Positions 20,221 through 31,089 are shown, numbered from the stretch's first letter. The stretch is 64,000 nt of DNA from Halomonas stenophila (GCF_014192275.1 NZ_JACHXR010000012.1:53041-117040); one strand, 5' to 3'. Notes: generated from the letters alone by a model not told the origin. Program-made: numbers and translations.

Positions 20221-21015
20221 ATGCATCCGATGGTCCAATTCGCGCTGCGTGCCGCTCGCAGTGCCGGCGAACAGTTCCTGCGCATCCGTGAGCGTATCGA
20301 GAACGCCCATGAAGAGCACAACCTCGACAAGCTGCTCGAGGACGCCGCCCGCAACGCCGAGACCCTGATTTCCCGTCAGCTGTCCCGTGGCTATCCCCAG
20401 CACGGCGTCGTCGGTCGCTATACCCCCCATCGCAGCGGGGAAGGCGAGGGCAGCGACATCCTGTGGCGCATCGAACCCTTCCACGGCTACTCCAACCTGG
20501 CCGTCGCCTCGCCCGGCTTCGCGCTGTCGCTGGTATGCCTGGTCAAGGGCCGCCCGGAGCATGCGGTGGTGATCTGTCCCTTCAGCGACGACGAGTACCT
20601 GGCCAGCCGGGGCCGCGGTGCCCAGCTCAACGGCAAGCGCATCCGCGTGCCGAAGCGCACGGCGATCGCCGGCAGCCGCATCGCCATGAGCCTGCCGGAG
20701 ACCTGGCTGCGGCCGCGCCTGCTGCCCGCCTACCTGACCCTGACCCAGCAGCTCGCCCCCCAGATCGAGCTGCAGCGCGCCTCCGGCAGCGGCCTGCTGG
20801 ACATCGCCGAGCTGGCCGCCGGGCGCGTCGATGTCGCCTTCGTGCTGGGCCTCGAGGAGCAGGACATGCATGTCGGCGCCCTGCTGCTCAAGGAGGCCGG
20901 GGCGCTGATGGGCACCCCCGACGGCCAGCCGTCGATCGAGGCCGAGGGCCAGCTGATGGCCGCCGGGCCACGGCTGTTCAAGGCGCTGGTGCAGCAGCTC
21001 AAGCCGCACTTCTGA
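20221..21015 (+). CDS. suhB: SuhB homolog with a lost inositol monophosphatase active site
   Basis: The 264-residue protein is colinear with E. coli SuhB (267) from MHPM to the end and sits at the conserved locus opposite trmJ. E. coli SuhB is an inositol monophosphatase and a NusA-binding part of the rRNA antitermination complex. Here the metal-binding motifs are replaced. The E. coli TEES loop reads GRYT (65-68). The E. coli motif DPLDGT reads EPFHGY (85-90), with Asp replaced by Glu85 and by His88. Only the third motif keeps its Asp (Asp215 in LEEQDMHVG). The K-S-x-D-x-V-T-x-D segment is also gone. I infer a catalytically dead, scaffold-type SuhB. AGGCCCG upstream is a weak ribosome site. 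Confidence 0.9.
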   Translation: MHPMVQFALRAARSAGEQFLRIRERIENAHEEHNLDKLLEDAARNAETLISRQLSRGYPQHGVVGRYTPHRSGEGEGSDILWRIEPFHGYSNLAVASPGFALSLVCLVKGRPEHAVVICPFSDDEYLASRGRGAQLNGKRIRVPKRTAIAGSRIAMSLPETWLRPRLLPAYLTLTQQLAPQIELQRASGSGLLDIAELAAGRVDVAFVLGLEEQDMHVGALLLKEAGALMGTPDGQPSIEAEGQLMAAGPRLFKALVQQLKPHF

Positions 21016-21060
21016 GCGGCGCCCGGCCATCGCCGGACCGGCGGTGACCGCCCCACGACA

Positions 21061-21089
21061 ACGCCCCCGCGGCCCGGCTGCGGGGGCGT
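21061..21089 (+). terminator. Hairpin downstream of suhB
   Basis: A perfect 10-bp stem ACGCCCCCGC/GCGGGGGCGT (21061-21070 with 21080-21089) and a 9-base loop lie 45 bases after the suhB stop. CTTGCGTTCT follows, a poor T-tract. The rest of the 249-base gap up to 21264 shows no gene and no clear promoter. Confidence 0.55.
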
Positions 21090-21264
21090 CTTGCGTTCTA
21101 CCGGGGCCGCCGGGCGAGATTACATCCGGTGACATTCACGGGACTGTTCTGGCCGGCCCTGTGGGTGTAGCTTGGGAGGTGTCGGCGGTCCGACGACCCC
21201 GGCATCATGCGCCCCCGGGGGTCACGCCGCCGGGCCATGAGACCCACCCGTGAGAGGAGTGACG

Positions 21265-21606
21265 ATGCAACCGCTCAGCTATTACTACTACAACGTGCTG
21301 GAAAGCCTGGAGAAGCCCTGCGACGTGCCGGCGTTGCACCTCCAGGAGGGCTATGACCTCCTGTATCGCTACGGCGGCCGGGTCGAGATGGACCTGATCC
21401 GCCGTGCCGAGCAGGCCAGCGCGAATGGCGAGCCGTACCACTGGCACGAGGCCCTCGATGCCGAACAGCAGGACAAGCTGCGTCGTGCCCTCGGCGACGG
21501 GAACCCGGCGAAGATCCTCAAGGTGATGCAGCGTAATGGCTATGCCGGCGTGCTCTACCATCACGCCCGTGAAGTCTATCGTCCCGACGCCCAGGGCGTC
21601 GCCTAG
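21265..21606 (+). CDS. Small conserved-looking protein, unknown function
   Basis: A 113-residue soluble protein starting MQPLSYYYYNVLESLEK, with four consecutive tyrosines, a helical acidic middle (HEALDAEQQDKLRRALGDG) and the C-terminal VLYHHAREVYRP. No family is recognised. The ATG at 21265 is preceded by GAGAGGAG at about 8 bases. Codon usage matches the neighbours and the gene is closed by good terminators, so it is probably real. It is a single-gene transcript between suhB and the convergent secF. Confidence 0.7.
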   Translation: MQPLSYYYYNVLESLEKPCDVPALHLQEGYDLLYRYGGRVEMDLIRRAEQASANGEPYHWHEALDAEQQDKLRRALGDGNPAKILKVMQRNGYAGVLYHHAREVYRPDAQGVA

Positions 21607-21618
21607 CCGCGTCTCTCG

Positions 21619-21640
21619 ACCCGTCCCGCTCGGGGACGGG
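21619..21640 (+). terminator. Short hairpin after the small unknown gene
   Basis: CCCGTCCC and GGGACGGG arms around a short GCTCGG spacer lie just after the stop at 21606, immediately before the stronger bidirectional terminator. It probably assists termination. Confidence 0.35.
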
Positions 21641-21645
21641 AGATG

Positions 21646-21679
21646 AAAAAAGCCCCCGGCATGGTGCCGGGGGCTTTTT
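21646..21679. terminator. Bidirectional Rho-independent terminator
   Basis: A perfect 11-bp stem AGCCCCCGGCA/TGCCGGGGGCT (21651-21661 with 21665-21675) is flanked by A-tract 21646-21650 and T-tract 21675-21679. It can end both the rightward unknown gene and the leftward secF transcript. Confidence 0.9.
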
Positions 21680-21704
21680 CGTGGGCCTGAGCTCGCCGCC
21701 CGGG

Positions 21705-22628
21705 TCAGGGCAGCTCCTCGGCCTCCGGGTCTTCCTTCCTGGCGGGGATCAGGTCCTCGCGCTGCAGCTTGAGCGGCAGCAGCAGGGCCGCGGCCACGTA
21801 GATGGACGAGAAGGTCCCGATCACCACGCCGAAGATCAGTGCCACGGCGAAGAAGTGGATCATGTCGCCGCCCAGGGTCACCAGCGCCAGCAGCACCAGC
21901 AGGGTGGTGCCGGAGGTGGCCAGGGTGCGCGACAGGGTCTGGTTGATCGCCTCGTTGAAGATCGCCGGCATGTCGTCGATGCGCGACTTGCGGATGTTCT
22001 CGCGGATGCGGTCGTAGACCACGATGGTGTCGTTGAGTGAGTAGCCGATCACCGCCAGCACCGCCGCCAGCACGGTGAGGTCGAACTCGAAGCCGAACAG
22101 TGAGAAGGCGCCGACCACGATGATGACATCGTGCAGCAGTGCCAGCAGGGCGCCGATGGCGAACTTGTACTGGAAGCGGGCCGCCACGTAGAGCATCACG
22201 ATCCCCAGCGCCACCAGCATGCCCATGCCGCTCTTGTCGCGCAGCTGGTCGCCGACCTGGGCGCCGACGAACTCGGCGCGGACCAGCGAGACATCGCTGC
22301 CGGCGTCCTGGAGCAGTGTCACCACCTGGTCGCCGACGCCGGCTTCGAAGGCCTGCTGGAGGCGGATCAGCACCTCGGTGGAGGCGCCGAAGGTCTGCAC
22401 CGCGACGTCCTGGAAGCCGGCGGCCTCGAGGGTCTGGCGCACCGTCTCCAGCGTCGGCGCGCTGGCGAAGCGCACCTCCACCAGGGTGCCGCCGGTGAAG
22501 TCGAGGCCCAGGTTGAGCCCCAGCAGCAGCAGCGAGACGATCGACGCCAGCAGCATCGCCCCGGAGATCGCGAAGGCGACCCGGCGCTTGCCCATGAAGT
22601 CGAACTGTCGTTGTATCAGGGATTTCAT
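21705..22628 (-). CDS. secF: Protein translocase subunit SecF
   Basis: SecF works with SecD to drive the late, proton-motive-force-dependent step of Sec export. The 307-residue protein has an N-terminal helix, a periplasmic domain (about 45-130) and five clustered helices, with the signature VIGYSLNDTIVVYDRIRENIR and VNQT-like INQTLSRTLATSG. The ATG at 22628 is preferred over a GTG six bases upstream because AAGAGG sits 5 bases before it. It ends AEELP and begins 10 bases after secD. Confidence 0.95.
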   Translation of the reverse strand: MKSLIQRQFDFMGKRRVAFAISGAMLLASIVSLLLLGLNLGLDFTGGTLVEVRFASAPTLETVRQTLEAAGFQDVAVQTFGASTEVLIRLQQAFEAGVGDQVVTLLQDAGSDVSLVRAEFVGAQVGDQLRDKSGMGMLVALGIVMLYVAARFQYKFAIGALLALLHDVIIVVGAFSLFGFEFDLTVLAAVLAVIGYSLNDTIVVYDRIRENIRKSRIDDMPAIFNEAINQTLSRTLATSGTTLLVLLALVTLGGDMIHFFAVALIFGVVIGTFSSIYVAAALLLPLKLQREDLIPARKEDPEAEELP

Positions 22629-22637
22629 AGGCACCTC

Positions 22638-24488
<1,851 letters not shown>

Positions 24489-24592
24489 GGGAGCCCTGCC
24501 CTCAGGTTGCTGATGATGGAGACGGACGCTACGCCATCACGAGCACCGGGCGGAGCCGGTCGGCCGGGCCCCGCCTCGGTGGTCGCAGGGCA

Positions 24593-24621
24593 GCCCGCCG
24601 CGTCAGGGCGACGCGGCGGGC
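24593..24621 (-). terminator. Hairpin between yajC and secD
   Basis: A perfect 12-bp stem (24593-24604 with 24610-24621) and a 5-base loop begin 15 bases after the yajC stop on the minus strand. No T-run follows, so it may partially attenuate transcription or stabilise the yajC message ahead of secD. Confidence 0.5.
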
Positions 24622-24635
24622 GCGGGTACGCCCGG

Positions 24636-24971
24636 TCAGATGGACTTGAGCGTGCCCTTGGGCAGGACGGCGGCCACGGCGTTCTTCTGCACGTTGACCT
24701 CGGTGCCCTCGGCGATCTCCATGGACAGGAACTCGCTGTCGTCGCTGACCTTGGTGATGCGGCCGAGCATGCCGCCGCCGATGACGATCTCGTCGCCCTT
24801 GGTGAGGTTGCCGATCAGCTGCTTGTGCTGCTTGGCCCGCTTGGCCTGGGGGCGCCACAGCAGGAAGTAGAAGATCAGCACGAAGCCGACCAGCATCACG
24901 ATCTGGGCGATGCCGCCGCCGGCGGCGCCGGCGTCCTGGGCCAGGGCCGGGGAAATGAAGAAGTCCAGCAT
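24636..24971 (-). CDS. yajC: Sec translocon accessory protein YajC
   Basis: YajC is a small membrane protein found with SecDF. The 111-residue product has one helix (about 20-42, core GIAQIVMLVGFVLIFYFLLW) followed by RPQAKRAKQHKQL and a small cytoplasmic beta domain containing GDEIVIGGGMLGRI. The ATG at 24971 matches family N-termini and is preceded by GGAG. It sits between tgt and secD, the standard order. Confidence 0.95.
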   Translation of the reverse strand: MLDFFISPALAQDAGAAGGGIAQIVMLVGFVLIFYFLLWRPQAKRAKQHKQLIGNLTKGDEIVIGGGMLGRITKVSDDSEFLSMEIAEGTEVNVQKNAVAAVLPKGTLKSI

Positions 24972-25050
24972 GTACGACGATCTCCTGAGTCGCGTGAAAA
25001 CAAGGTGGCGCCTGGGCGCCGAGCCGCCGGCTCCGGGGGCCGGCCAGCCG

Positions 25051-26208
<1,158 letters not shown>

Positions 26209-27246
26209 TCAGCGGGCTCGTGTGAGATACATGGCGTCGCCATAACTGAAGAAGGCATAGCCCTCGCGGACCGCCTCGCGGTAGGCGGCCATCACCGTCT
26301 CGAAGCCGGCGAAGGAGGCCACCAGCATCAGCAGGGTCGACTCCGGCAGGTGGAAGTTGGTGACCAGGGCATCGACGACCCGCCACTGGTAGCCCGGGTA
26401 GATGAAGATATCGGTCTCGCCGCTGTAGGGGGCAATCTCGTCGTCGGCGCTCTTCAGGCAGGCGCTCTCCAGGCAGCGCACGCTGGTGGTGCCCACGGCG
26501 ATCACCCTGTTGCCCCGGGCGCGGGCCGCCCGCACCTGGTCGCAGACCGTCTCGGAGACCTCGATCCACTCACTGTGCATCTGGTGCTCGCGGATGTCGT
26601 CGGCGCGCACCGGCTGGAAGGTGCCGGCACCCACGTGCAGGGTGACGAAGGCGCTCTCCACGCCCTTCTCGGCAAGCCGCCCGAGCAACGGCTCGTCGAA
26701 GTGCAGCCCGGCGGTGGGGGCGGCCACGGCGCCGTCGCGGCGGGCGTAGACGGTCTGGTAGCGCTCCCGGTCGCCGAGCTCGTCCTCGCGGGTGATATAG
26801 GGGGGCAGCGGCATATGGCCGTGGGCCTCGAGCAGCGCGATCAGCGGCGTCTCGCCGAGGAAGCGCAACTCGAACAGCGCCTCGCGGCGGCCCTCGACCA
26901 CGGCGCGGATGCCGCCCTCGAACTCGATCTCGGTGCCGGTCTTGGGCGACTTGCTGGCGCGCAGGTGGGCCAGGCCGCGGTGGGCATCCAGCGGGCGCTC
27001 CAGCAGCATCTCCACGCGCCCGCCGCTGGCCTTGTGGCCATGCAGGCGGGCGGGAATCACCCTCGTGTCGTTGAACACCAGCAGGTCGCCGGGGGCGAGC
27101 CGCTCGAGCAGGTCGGGGAAGCGACGGTGCGCGAGCCGGCCGCTCTGGCCGTCGACGCACAGCAGGCGGCAGTCGCTGCGTTGTTCGGAGGGATAGCGGG
27201 CGATCAGCGCCTCGGGGAGCTCGTAGTGGAAATCGGCGCGCTGCAT
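26209..27246 (-). CDS. queA: S-adenosylmethionine:tRNA ribosyltransferase-isomerase QueA
   Basis: QueA adds the ribosyl part of SAM to preQ1-tRNA to form epoxyqueuosine. The 345-residue protein shows [15 protein letters not shown] at the start, [28 protein letters not shown] and [18 protein letters not shown]. The ATG at 27246 is chosen because family homology starts there; the frame is open upstream without a signal. It leads the queA-tgt-yajC-secD-secF run and reads away from the tRNA-Leu gene. Confidence 0.96.
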   Translation of the reverse strand: MQRADFHYELPEALIARYPSEQRSDCRLLCVDGQSGRLAHRRFPDLLERLAPGDLLVFNDTRVIPARLHGHKASGGRVEMLLERPLDAHRGLAHLRASKSPKTGTEIEFEGGIRAVVEGRREALFELRFLGETPLIALLEAHGHMPLPPYITREDELGDRERYQTVYARRDGAVAAPTAGLHFDEPLLGRLAEKGVESAFVTLHVGAGTFQPVRADDIREHQMHSEWIEVSETVCDQVRAARARGNRVIAVGTTSVRCLESACLKSADDEIAPYSGETDIFIYPGYQWRVVDALVTNFHLPESTLLMLVASFAGFETVMAAYREAVREGYAFFSYGDAMYLTRAR

Positions 27247-27346
27247 GGGGCGTTTCGGTCCGGATGAAGGGCATGAACGACGGCTCGGGCGAGCCGTGGC
27301 AAGCCGACAAGGATACCGTGTCCCGTGGCCGAAGTCAGGGCCCGGA

Positions 27347-27374
27347 TTGACCTTCACCGCGGCCCACGTATAAT
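27347..27374 (+). promoter_or_regulatory. Promoter of tRNA-Leu
   Basis: TTGACC (27347-27352) and a perfect TATAAT (27369-27374) are 16 bases apart and 11 bases before the mature tRNA 5' end. The GC-rich discriminator just after the -10 box (GCCACGCCG) is of the kind seen in stringently controlled stable-RNA promoters. Confidence 0.85.
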
Positions 27375-27385
27375 GCCACGCCGTT

Positions 27386-27472
27386 GCCGGTGTGGCGGAA
27401 TTGGTAGACGCAGCGGATTCAAAATCCGCCGGGTGCAAGCCCTTGTCGGTTCGAGTCCGACCACCGGTACCA
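27386..27472 (+). tRNA. tRNA-Leu (anticodon CAA)
   Basis: An 87-nt class II tRNA. The acceptor arm pairs GCCGGTG with CACCGGT and the discriminator A is followed by an encoded CCA (27470-27472). The anticodon arm GCGGA-TTCAAAA-TCCGC shows CAA, reading UUG. The T arm is GTCGG-TTCGAGT-CCGAC. A perfect -10 box stands upstream. Its last 29 bases and the following trailer are repeated at 27814-27887. Confidence 0.97.
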
Positions 27473-27517
27473 TGAAATCAAGCACTTACCTCCCTCCATG
27501 TGCTTGATATGAATTAG
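27444..27517 (+). repeat. Direct repeat copy A: tRNA-Leu 3' end and trailer
   Basis: These 74 bases recur at 27814-27887 with 68 identities. The first 30 (tRNA T arm, acceptor, CCA and AT) are identical, while six changes fall in the trailer. This is the form expected of an att site at a tRNA 3' end, or of a tandem duplication. Confidence 0.85.
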
Positions 27518-27813
27518 CCTTTCCTAGTGTGTCAACAAAGTGTCAACGGCGCTTCGACCATGTTCCGCGCTACTCCCCCTCCCAGTGGCCGGGCGATCTG
27601 TACTGATTAATACCAAATCTCCATAGTTCTGCGACATTTTCCTTAGCGTTTCATGTGAGTGAAGACTACATTTCTAATGGCAGGCAGGAAGCCTCAGACT
27701 CGATCAAGCTCGTGGTGTGGACAAGCGGCCCCTTCAGGGGGTCGCTTTTTTCTTGGCTGGATGATGCGTGGCGCGAACCTGATCGCGTCGGGTCGGTGGT
27801 CCGGGGAGAGGTG
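27518..27813. other. Gene-free segment between the two tRNA 3' repeats
   Basis: The 296 bases are markedly lower in GC than the surroundings in their left part and hold no credible gene. A tandem GTGTCAAC-AAA-GTGTCAAC word at 27534-27552 resembles integrase arm-site repeats seen near tRNA-borne islands. A terminator module is at 27661-27751. The piece looks like the residue of an excised or decayed integrated element. Confidence 0.6.
27724..27751 (+). terminator. Rho-independent terminator A
   Basis: AGCGGCCCC and GGGGTCGCT arms (27724-27732 with 27738-27746, one G-U pair) with a 5-base loop run into six T. With its upstream bases from 27661 it is homologous to the module at 28016-28100. Confidence 0.85.
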
Positions 27814-27887
27814 TGTCGGTTCGAGTCCGACCACCGGTACCATAAAATCAATCACTTACTTCCCTCAATGTGCTTGATCTGCATTAG
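27814..27887 (+). repeat. Direct repeat copy B: tRNA-Leu 3' end without a tRNA
   Basis: This is a second copy of the last 29 bases of tRNA-Leu plus its trailer, exactly 370 bases downstream of copy A. No tRNA 5' half is recognisable in front of it (27752-27813), so it cannot be a functional tRNA. It marks attR of a lost element or the stub of a deleted second tRNA gene. Confidence 0.85.
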
Positions 27888-28015
27888 GTTCCTTTCAAGT
27901 TACAAGCCGCTTCCGCTCGATCGCCCGACATGCCTTGCTGCTCTGGGCCTGCTTGCCGCTTAGATCGAAATGCTCTGGGTCGGCCCCAAAATATTCTTGG
28001 GTCTGGTGCAGGCGA

Positions 28016-28100
28016 GATGACTACATTTCTAATGTCAGCGCAGGATGCCTTCTGACTAGTCATGTTGTGGATAGCGGCCCTCTCTCGGGCCGCTTTTTTT
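28016..28100 (+). ncRNA. Structured terminator module B; possible small RNA
   Basis: From 28016 the strand can fold as ATGACTA paired with TAGTCAT, enclosing GTCAG paired with CTGAC. A perfect terminator follows, AGCGGCCC/GGGCCGCT (28073-28080 with 28087-28094), with seven T. About 85 bases are homologous to 27661-27751, but the outer ATGACTA/TAGTCAT pairing exists only here. There is no clear promoter nearby, so an independent small RNA is speculative; the terminator itself is solid. The remaining bases 28101-28167 hold nothing recognisable. Confidence 0.4.
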
Positions 28101-28167
28101 GTGGAGGTGCATCGGGTGGGGCTTACCGTGCCCGGGATGGCCACTTCGGTCGGGTGCACCGCTCGCC

Positions 28168-28980
28168 TCAGTCGATGCTGGTATCCCGGATGGCGGCATT
28201 GATCAGGCAGTAGAGGCCGTAGCTCGCCAGGCCGAGGGCCACCGCACCCAGCAGCCAGGGGCCGAAGGGCTGGTCGGCCAGCACGTTCAGCGCGCCGCCG
28301 AGGCCCTGGGCCTCGCTGGGGTCGGCCTGCCAGGCTGAGATGCACAGGAACAGGCCGATCATCTGGAAGACCAGGCCGCGGGCCGACAGGCCCCAGCGGG
28401 TGATGACGTCCGCCAGCCGGCGTTGCAGCGGCCCCATGTCCTGGCGGTACCAGTTGCTGATATAGCTGCGCCGGATGGCCCGCCATAGCTGCCGCAGGCC
28501 GATGGCGATGAACACCAGGCCGATGGCGAAGATCGCGTAGAGCCCGCCCTGGTGGCTCATCACCAGGGCGGTGCGGTCGCTGGCCGTGTCCTGTCCCGAC
28601 CCGCTGGCGGCGTCGCGCAACAGGTCGAGGCAGTAGATCCCGAGGCTGCCATGGATGAGACTGCTGATCAGGAAGCCCAGGCGCGTGACGAGGCCCTTGG
28701 GCCCTCGACCGACGTTCTCGGCATCCAGCAGCGCCTGGAGGAGGCGCCAGGCGGCATAGGCGGCGAGCCCGGCCGCCAGGCCGCCGAGCATCAGGTCGCC
28801 GAAGGGCTCGCTGGCCAGGCCGTAGAGGGCTTCCTTGGTGCCGACGTTGTCGCCCCCCAGGCCGGTCGCCGCCAGGAAGGCCAGGCCGCCCACCAGCAGG
28901 TAGACGACGCCCTTGGCGGCGTAGCCCGCCCCGGCCGCGAGGACCACGCCCCGCCTGAGTCGAGTCTTGGATTCTGGCAT
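28168..28980 (-). CDS. DUF1206 domain membrane protein
   Basis: A 270-residue integral membrane protein with three tandem DUF1206-type repeats, each of two helices. Repeat starts show the pattern RRGVVLAAGAGYAAKGVVYLLVGG, VTRLGFLISSLIHGSLGIY and ITRWGLSARGLVFQMIGLF. Charged loops carry GDNVGTKEAL- and DPSEAQGLGGALN-type motifs. The ATG at 28980 is used because GGAG lies 6 bases before it; an in-frame GTG 12 bases upstream is less likely. Family function is unknown. Its start is 22 bases after the exoD stop, so the two are probably one transcript. Confidence 0.85.
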   Translation of the reverse strand: MPESKTRLRRGVVLAAGAGYAAKGVVYLLVGGLAFLAATGLGGDNVGTKEALYGLASEPFGDLMLGGLAAGLAAYAAWRLLQALLDAENVGRGPKGLVTRLGFLISSLIHGSLGIYCLDLLRDAASGSGQDTASDRTALVMSHQGGLYAIFAIGLVFIAIGLRQLWRAIRRSYISNWYRQDMGPLQRRLADVITRWGLSARGLVFQMIGLFLCISAWQADPSEAQGLGGALNVLADQPFGPWLLGAVALGLASYGLYCLINAAIRDTSID

Positions 28981-29002
28981 CGTGGGCTCCACGGTCGCCG
29001 CG

Positions 29003-29617
29003 TCAGGCGAGGCCGATGACCACCATGGTCAGGGTGCCGCCGGTCAGCAGGTAGGCCAGCATTGCCATCAGGCCGTCCTCGGCGAGCAGGGCCAGGCCGA
29101 AGAGCGTCAGCGCCAGGCCGGCCCCGTTGGCAGTAAAGGGCACCAGCTCCATCGGCGGCATCGCCAGGCCGATCAGCAGGCAGGTCAGGGCCACCGGCAG
29201 GTGGGCCGGGGGGCGGGCGAGCCACACCAGGCGTGCCCGCAGGAGGCGGTCGACCCAGCGCGCGGGGCGCACCATCCAGTCCGTGACTCGCACGAAACGC
29301 TCGCGGGACACCCGTCGCCGCAACAGGCCGCGCGGCAGCCAGATATGCCTCCGGCCGAGCAGCAGCTGGGCGGCCACCAGCACCACCAGGCTGGCCATCA
29401 GGGAGGGCACCCCGGGGATGTCGCCGAGCAGCGGGGCCAGGGTGACCAGTCCGGCGATCAGCAGGAAGGGCGCGAAGCTGCGCCGCCCCACCGCATCGAG
29501 GATCGCTTCCAGGCTCACGTCCTCCCGTCGTCGCCCCGCCTGCTGCACCTGGGCGATCAGCGTCGTCAGGTTGCGTGGACCGGCCTGGGGCGACGCTTGC
29601 TGGGTGTCATCGGTCAT
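29003..29617 (-). CDS. ExoD family membrane protein
   Basis: The 204-residue protein matches the ExoD family, named for an exopolysaccharide-related gene of rhizobia but biochemically uncharacterised. It has the N-terminal VSLEAILDAVGRRSFAPFLLIAGL motif, then GDIPGVPSLMASLVVLVAAQLLLGR and three further helices. The ATG at 29617 gives the usual length. The frame stays open upstream to 29836, and the proximal part (DAAQAILAAWAEARRQG) reads like coding sequence, so a longer N-terminus cannot be excluded. Confidence 0.82.
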   Translation of the reverse strand: MTDDTQQASPQAGPRNLTTLIAQVQQAGRRREDVSLEAILDAVGRRSFAPFLLIAGLVTLAPLLGDIPGVPSLMASLVVLVAAQLLLGRRHIWLPRGLLRRRVSRERFVRVTDWMVRPARWVDRLLRARLVWLARPPAHLPVALTCLLIGLAMPPMELVPFTANGAGLALTLFGLALLAEDGLMAMLAYLLTGGTLTMVVIGLA

Positions 29618-29980
29618 GCGGCCCCTGCTGTCCGGGGGAGGGTGGCCAGGGCCCTGGCGCCGGGCTTCGGCCCAGGCGGCCAGGATCGCCTGGGCGGCAT
29701 CACGACAGTGTAGCCTGGCCGCCCGTGCGGATGCATGCCGATCCTGTCTGGCGGCGGCCCTGTCGCAGGGCCTCGCGATATCGTATGGTAGAGGATCGGT
29801 CCTTCTCTCGTGCTTGCGGGGGAGGGCTGTTTTCATTGGTTCCCCGGGCGTCCGTCTGGCCAGGCCTCCCGGATACAGCGGGTCGGCGGTCCGCCAGCCA
29901 GCCGGGGCATGGTGCCTCGCGACGATGGCCGAGGACGCGCTGCTTTCTTTTTTTACAGTGTCTGGTAATCGACGTCATCT
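29618..29980. other. Intergenic region between divergent exoD and the glycosyltransferase gene
   Basis: The 363 bases hold no clear gene. The left third may be an upstream extension of the exoD frame. The right end has a T-rich tract (29945-29953) before the glycosyltransferase start, possibly an UP-element-like or promoter region, but no -35/-10 pair with good spacing could be picked. Confidence 0.4.
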
Positions 29981-31087
29981 ATGGCCGCTTCCGCCAAATT
30001 CCTCCAGCAGCTTCTGCGCCATCCCCGCCGGACGCTTCGCCTGCGCTACAGCCAGTGGCGTTACGACTACACTCCGGAGCCGCGGCTGCCCGATACCCTG
30101 CATACGGTGGTGCTGTTCGTGCCCAAGCGGATCGGGGACGGCATGGCCGTGTTCCCGGTCATCCGGGCCCTGCAGGCCCGCGGGGTGTCCCGCCTCGTCA
30201 TCGTCGCCTCGAGCTACAACGAGATCGTCTTCCGGCGGCTCGTGGACGAGAGCGTCGAACTGGTCACGCTCGCCGATGCCAAGGACCTCGGGGCGATTCG
30301 TGGTGTGGCCCGCGACCTTCGCACCCGGCATGGCTGCGTCGATCTCTGCGTGGAAGGCACCATCCGCGACGATGTGCCCACGCGCTGTTTCGTCGGCACC
30401 CTGCGGGCACGCTGCAACCTGAAGCTGGGGGCCTCGCCGATGCGCTGCTACGCGTCGCTGCGTGGTGAGGCCCAGGCGATGCAGGATCGTGGCGAGGCTC
30501 GGCCGCACTGCTGGGCCGGCCTGATGCGGGAGGCCGGCATCGCCGAGGTGCCGGGAGCCTATGAGTTTCCGATCGCCGCCGACGACGAGGAACGGGTCCG
30601 GCGGAGCGTGGCACCGCTGCGCCCCTATGTCGCCCTCAACCTGGATGGCAGTCATCCGGCGCGCCAGCTGTCCCTCGAGCAAGGGCGGCGACTCTGCGAA
30701 CTGCTGCGGGACATCCCGGGCCTGCCCGTGGTGATGGTCTTCGGCCCCGGTGGCGAGGACAAGGCGCGCCGGCTGGCGGCCGACATGCCCGATGTGCATC
30801 GGCTGTCGCTGGCGGTGAGCCTGCCGCACAGCGTGGCCATCGTGAAGCATGCCGCCCTGGTGGTGACCCCCGATACGGCGGTACTGCACATGGCGAGCGC
30901 CTGGAATCGGCCGACCCTCGGGCTCTACGCCCGCCCCCAGCGGCGCTGGCGGCCGCTGGCCGAGCACAGCGCCCTGATCGAGACCGGCGGCCACCTCGCC
31001 GATCTCGACATGCAGCAGGTGGCCCGGGCCCTGGGCGCGTTGCCCGTGGCCGAGGGTCGGGGATGTCATATGACCCAAGGAGGCTGA
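29981..31087 (+). CDS. Glycosyltransferase family 9 (heptosyltransferase-like) protein
   Basis: GT9 enzymes move heptose or related sugars onto lipopolysaccharide cores. The 368-residue protein has the two-domain GT-B pattern: VVLFVPKRIGDGMAVFPVIRAL near 43-64 for the acceptor domain. The donor domain has YVALNLDGSHPARQLSLEQ, FGPGGEDKARRLA and the signature VVTPDTAVLHMASAWNRPTLGLYA near 295-320. Substrate is not predictable from sequence. No strong ribosome site precedes the ATG. It overlaps nothing; lysE-type gene follows by 2 bases. Confidence 0.88.
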   Translation: MAASAKFLQQLLRHPRRTLRLRYSQWRYDYTPEPRLPDTLHTVVLFVPKRIGDGMAVFPVIRALQARGVSRLVIVASSYNEIVFRRLVDESVELVTLADAKDLGAIRGVARDLRTRHGCVDLCVEGTIRDDVPTRCFVGTLRARCNLKLGASPMRCYASLRGEAQAMQDRGEARPHCWAGLMREAGIAEVPGAYEFPIAADDEERVRRSVAPLRPYVALNLDGSHPARQLSLEQGRRLCELLRDIPGLPVVMVFGPGGEDKARRLAADMPDVHRLSLAVSLPHSVAIVKHAALVVTPDTAVLHMASAWNRPTLGLYARPQRRWRPLAEHSALIETGGHLADLDMQQVARALGALPVAEGRGCHMTQGG

Positions 31088-31089
31088 TC

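Noticed and set aside
24979..25050. Possible gene between yajC and tgt
   Set aside because: Only 79 bases with no start and ribosome-site combination; likely leader of yajC.
27666..27851. Minus-strand frame encoding [12 protein letters not shown]
   Set aside because: This is the usual false protein produced by reading the reverse of a tRNA 3' end; it is not a gene.
29003..29836. Longer ExoD starting at 29836
   Set aside because: The upstream part has no family similarity beyond a short coding-like stretch, and the 204-residue form fits the family; kept only as an alternative.
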